Assembly (NCBI GenBank): GCA_021157505.1
Contig: JAGGWI010000110.1
Span: 1-5,980, forward strand
Length of the DNA stretch: 5,980 nt
Reading direction: 5' to 3'
Source: Desulfuromusa sp.
Lineage (GTDB): Bacteria > Desulfobacterota > Desulfuromonadia > Desulfuromonadales > Geopsychrobacteraceae
Both the position numbers and the translations under genes were made by a program. The notes below the pieces were generated by a model. The model saw only the letters and a program-made list of their open reading frames with translations. It made no database searches and was not told the origin of the DNA. Of this stretch, positions 5,830-5,980 are shown one piece after another. Numbering within the stretch: position 1 is the stretch's first letter; each line of letters starts with the position of its first letter.

Positions 5830-5980
5830 TCAATCTTCGTTTTTGTCGGGGGTCACCTCAGCGGCAACATCCTCAACTTTTGTTTCAACAGTTTCTTGCT
5901 CAACAGCTTCTTGCTCAACAGCTTCTTGCTCAACAGCTTCTTGCTCAACAGCTTCTTGCTCAACAGCTTCTTGCTCAACA
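5830..5980 (-). CDS. nusA: C-terminal acidic tail of probable NusA (5' part beyond window)
   Basis: Only the last 49 codons and the TGA stop (5832-5830) are in the window. The visible protein is five perfect copies of VEQEA, one variant VEQET, then VETKVEDVAAEVTPDKNED. It is a low-complexity, strongly acidic tail with no catalytic or domain motif. The name nusA rests on synteny: nusA is the gene normally immediately upstream of ylxR-infB. NusA is a transcription elongation, pausing and termination factor; E. coli NusA carries C-terminal acidic repeat domains that autoinhibit RNA binding, and an acidic tail here could act similarly (inference). The reading frame is supported by the repeat unit being 15 nt and stop-free, and by the stop lying 14 nt before ylxR. 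Another protein with an acidic tail cannot be excluded from these residues alone. Confidence 0.7.
   Translation of the reverse strand, partial: VEQEAVEQEAVEQEAVEQEAVEQEAVEQETVETKVEDVAAEVTPDKNED
5890..5979 (-). repeat. 15-bp in-frame tandem repeat (six units, five identical)
   Basis: Five identical 15-bp units run from 5905 to 5979 (coding strand GTTGAGCAAGAAGCT, encoding VEQEA). A sixth unit at 5890-5904 differs by one base, with ACT in place of GCT as the last codon, giving VEQET. The next base (5980) continues the unit, so the array probably extends past the window. The unit is a multiple of three, so slippage would lengthen or shorten the acidic tail without a frameshift. There are no spacers and it lies inside an open reading frame, so it is not a CRISPR array. 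Confidence 0.97.

Noticed and set aside
5822..5830. Mini-cistron ATG TTT TAA overlapping the upstream TGA
   Set aside because: It is a two-codon frame in A/T-rich sequence without an SD, probably chance; its only use is to show that the ylxR frame is closed upstream.
5890..5980. Tandem repeats that might look like a CRISPR array or a regulatory iteron
   Set aside because: Units are 15 bp, directly abutting without spacers, and encode an uninterrupted VEQEA series in frame with a stop codon.

Overview
This window is one continuous minus-strand operon. It encodes transcription/translation core factors and reads from the right edge to the left: an acidic-tailed protein, almost certainly NusA (only its C-terminus is visible) - a YlxR/YlxQ fusion - infB (IF2) - ylxP (DUF503) - rbfA - nrnA (DHH phosphoesterase) - truB (cut at the left edge). 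No plus-strand gene is supported; the plus-strand open frames are shadows of this operon. No RNA gene, mobile element, CRISPR array or terminator was seen, and no stretch over 300 bases lacks a gene.

The order nusA-ylxR-(ylxQ)-infB-ylxP-rbfA-nrnA-truB occurs in Firmicutes-like and deltaproteobacterial (Desulfobacterota) genomes. A proteobacterial-style long IF2 (about 901 aa, with two IF2_N modules and a long charged linker), the YlxR-L7Ae fusion and roughly balanced base composition suggest a Desulfuromonadales/Geobacter-like anaerobe. This assignment is an inference from gene order and protein style, not from a database search.

The genes are packed tightly: a 14-nt gap (nusA/ylxR), 1-nt overlap (ylxR/infB, TGATG), 21-nt gap (infB/ylxP), 4-nt overlap (ylxP/rbfA, TTGA), 23-nt overlap (rbfA/nrnA) and 5-nt gap (nrnA/truB). 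Translational coupling is likely throughout. Non-ATG starts are used for rbfA (TTG) and truB (GTG). The promoter, rimP and the 5' part of nusA would lie beyond the right edge; the end of truB, and possibly rpsO, beyond the left edge.

Functionally the operon joins transcription elongation/antitermination (NusA), translation initiation (IF2), 30S maturation (RbfA), tRNA pseudouridylation (TruB) and degradation of very short RNAs/pAp (NrnA). Three small or poorly understood factors travel with them: the YlxR domain, the L7Ae-like YlxQ domain and YlxP. Most of this is ordinary housekeeping. The points most worth a second look are the single-chain YlxR-YlxQ fusion and the perfect 15-bp tandem repeat that encodes the acidic C-terminal tail at the right edge.
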